Under the pieces are notes generated by a model. That model did not search any database and was not told where the DNA came from. It was given only the letters and a program-made list of their open reading frames with translations. DNA of 64,000 bases from contig JAJZMC010000002.1 of NCBI GenBank assembly GCA_021803105.1, forward strand, positions 1 through 64,000, read 5' to 3'. This stretch comes from a bacterium. GTDB lineage: Bacteria > Patescibacteriota > Saccharimonadia > Saccharimonadales > UBA4665. Below are positions 62,987-64,000 of this stretch, in pieces. Each line of letters begins with the position of its first letter. The stretch's first letter is position 1. Made by a program: the position numbers and the translations under genes.

Positions 62987-64000
62987 TTAACATGCACTTA
63001 TATTAGGATCACATGGTGCTGGACCTTTACTTGCTGGAAGAGTAGTAGTTGTGGTAGAAGATGGTGGAGGTGTTGCTTCTGTAGTTGTAGTAGTAGGAGG
63101 TACAATAACTGTAGTTGTTGTGGTAGAAGGTATAATAGCTTCTGTAGTTGTAGTAGTACTAACACCACCTGGACCAGGAGTATTATTAGAACCGGGTTTA
63201 GCTTCAGGAGAACCACCAGACTTACTTGGAGCAGGTAACTTATTAGGACTTATTAATGTTGGTTGATTTTCTGAATTTGGACCACCAGGATTTACTTTCC
63301 TACCACTTCCTGTATTACTTGAAGAAGTTCCTTGCTTAAGGGCTTTTTCATGTGTTTGTCCACTATTATTATGTGTTTTTAAAGATGTTGTGCTCGACTC
63401 AGGCATTGCTCCGGCTATATACAAATAACCATTTCCATCAATTAAAACAGGATCATAACCTATACTGCCCTTAGGAGCGCTAAACTCTATACCACTAAGT
63501 ACAGTATTAGCTTTTACGGTTATAACCCGTGTAGTATAACCAACTATCTCTTTCTCAGAATTTCTAACACCTACAAATTGGGTAGCCTTTTGACCTTGTT
63601 GCACAAAATCACTAGTATAATGACCACCCTTAACCATAACTTTAAGTGCATCTTGACAAGCTTGTTCTTCTAATTTTTTATTACCATTCATCGCATTATA
63701 AACTTGCTGTTCAGATTTCAAATAATTATATTTACTGGGCGTTCCGGTAACTGGATCAATGGTACTTTTTTCAGATGGTATAACAATCGCAGCTTGTATC
63801 ATCGCTAATTCTTGTGCATCACCAGCAAGCGCATTCTTTCCAAAATACTTACGTACTACTCCAGGAGCGTTATTTGCGGTTATAATTTCTTTTGGCAATA
63901 TCGATTCTACATTATAAATAGACATATTTTTTGAAGCATGATTATTAACAAAATTATTACAGTTATTTTGATCCTGAGTAATTGTTGGGTCATTATTAGT
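62987..64000 (-). CDS. Partial GT51-like transglycosylase with Thr/Pro-rich tail (5' end outside the window)
   Basis: The frame is open to the window edge (64000), so the gene starts outside; 337 residues are visible. Residues near 45-105 of the visible part (VVRKYFGKNA ... AMIQAAIVIPSEKSTIDP ... VYNAM) resemble the end of the family 51 glycosyltransferase domain of penicillin-binding proteins, which polymerises glycan strands. After this come about 75 residues of beta-type sequence and a 130-residue Gly/Ser/Thr/Pro-rich tail with TTTTTEA-type repeats, ending CDPNISAC. No transpeptidase domain is seen. The N-terminal evidence is missing, so the assignment is tentative. Confidence 0.5.
   Translation of the reverse strand, partial: TNNDPTITQDQNNCNNFVNNHASKNMSIYNVESILPKEIITANNAPGVVRKYFGKNALAGDAQELAMIQAAIVIPSEKSTIDPVTGTPSKYNYLKSEQQVYNAMNGNKKLEEQACQDALKVMVKGGHYTSDFVQQGQKATQFVGVRNSEKEIVGYTTRVITVKANTVLSGIEFSAPKGSIGYDPVLIDGNGYLYIAGAMPESSTTSLKTHNNSGQTHEKALKQGTSSSNTGSGRKVNPGGPNSENQPTLISPNKLPAPSKSGGSPEAKPGSNNTPGPGGVSTTTTTEAIIPSTTTTTVIVPPTTTTTEATPPPSSTTTTTLPASKGPAPCDPNISAC

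Noticed and set aside
63051-63266. Plus-strand Val/Gly-rich ORF of 71 codons
   Set aside because: It is the reverse complement of the Thr/Pro repeat tail of the minus-strand gene; the low-complexity repeats create the open frame.

Overview
The window is an AT-rich, densely packed bacterial chromosome segment. It most resembles a Patescibacteria (CPR) genome, probably Saccharibacteria/TM7. That assignment is inference from gene content and protein style: short housekeeping proteins, an AlaRS ending after its editing domain, a bL25 ribosomal protein, Gram-positive-like wall enzymes (LysM-CHAP, MltG, a G5/lytic-transglycosylase protein, a GT51-like protein), a sortase-like anchor, CPR-style pilin leaders, and no amino-acid biosynthesis genes. 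Standard stop codons fit throughout, and no UGA reassignment is needed in real genes. Nearly all protein genes lie on the minus strand. Exceptions are the DedA gene (12.4 kb), a tiny basic peptide (38.05 kb), a DUF998-like gene (60.8 kb) and tRNA-Leu (1.2 kb).

Layout. 0-1.3 kb: tRNA-Gly, tRNA-Phe, a stomatin-like protein, tRNA-Val and tRNA-Leu. 1.3-17.2 kb: an FAD-linked dehydrogenase, a family 5 solute-binding protein, secG, pepP, uvrC, trhO, rplY, uvrA and obg. 17.3-23.6 kb: envelope and division genes (LysM-CHAP protein, mltG, ruvX, a baseplate-J-like membrane protein, an FtsA-like ATPase and two small ORFs). 23.7-26.8 kb: alaS and mnmA. 26.8-32.9 kb: an F1 ATPase cluster (epsilon, beta, gamma, alpha, delta, b). 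It has no recognisable a subunit, and in place of atpE it carries a secreted-domain protein ending in a c-subunit-like helical hairpin without the ion-binding carboxylate. 32.9-37.4 kb: cysteine desulfurase, tatD, metG and a HIT protein. 37.4-39.9 kb: an RRM RNA-binding protein and a DEAD-box helicase, both with strong promoters and long leaders, plus an 18-codon basic ORF. 39.9-43.9 kb: tmk, three 28-bp tandem repeats, tmRNA, ksgA, a G5 protein and a NUDIX hydrolase. 43.9-48.7 kb: uvrD/pcrA, tpiA and pgk. 48.8-51.4 kb: a Zn/Mn-type ABC importer. 51.5-54.5 kb: a pilin-like protein, a secreted protein, a frameshifted acidic gene and a DUF1003-like membrane protein. 54.5-61.5 kb: an accessory region ending at tRNA-Glu. 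61.8-64 kb: a sortase-like anchored protein and a gene that runs off the window edge.

Two features deserve most attention. The first is the F1 ATPase cluster with its atypical membrane partner. The second is the accessory region at 54.5-61 kb, where five degenerate copies of one repeat, all in the same orientation, separate functionally unrelated single genes or gene pairs (a toxin-antitoxin pair, a beta-propeller protein, an ABC-2 exporter, a pilin-like surface protein, a DUF998 protein). The layout is cassette-like, but no recombinase is visible. Smaller points include an unusual tmRNA, missing family-conserved residues in Tmk, TpiA and MltG, a poly-A frameshift, and several strong inverted repeats in front of genes.

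All functions are read from motifs and family knowledge. No database search was possible.
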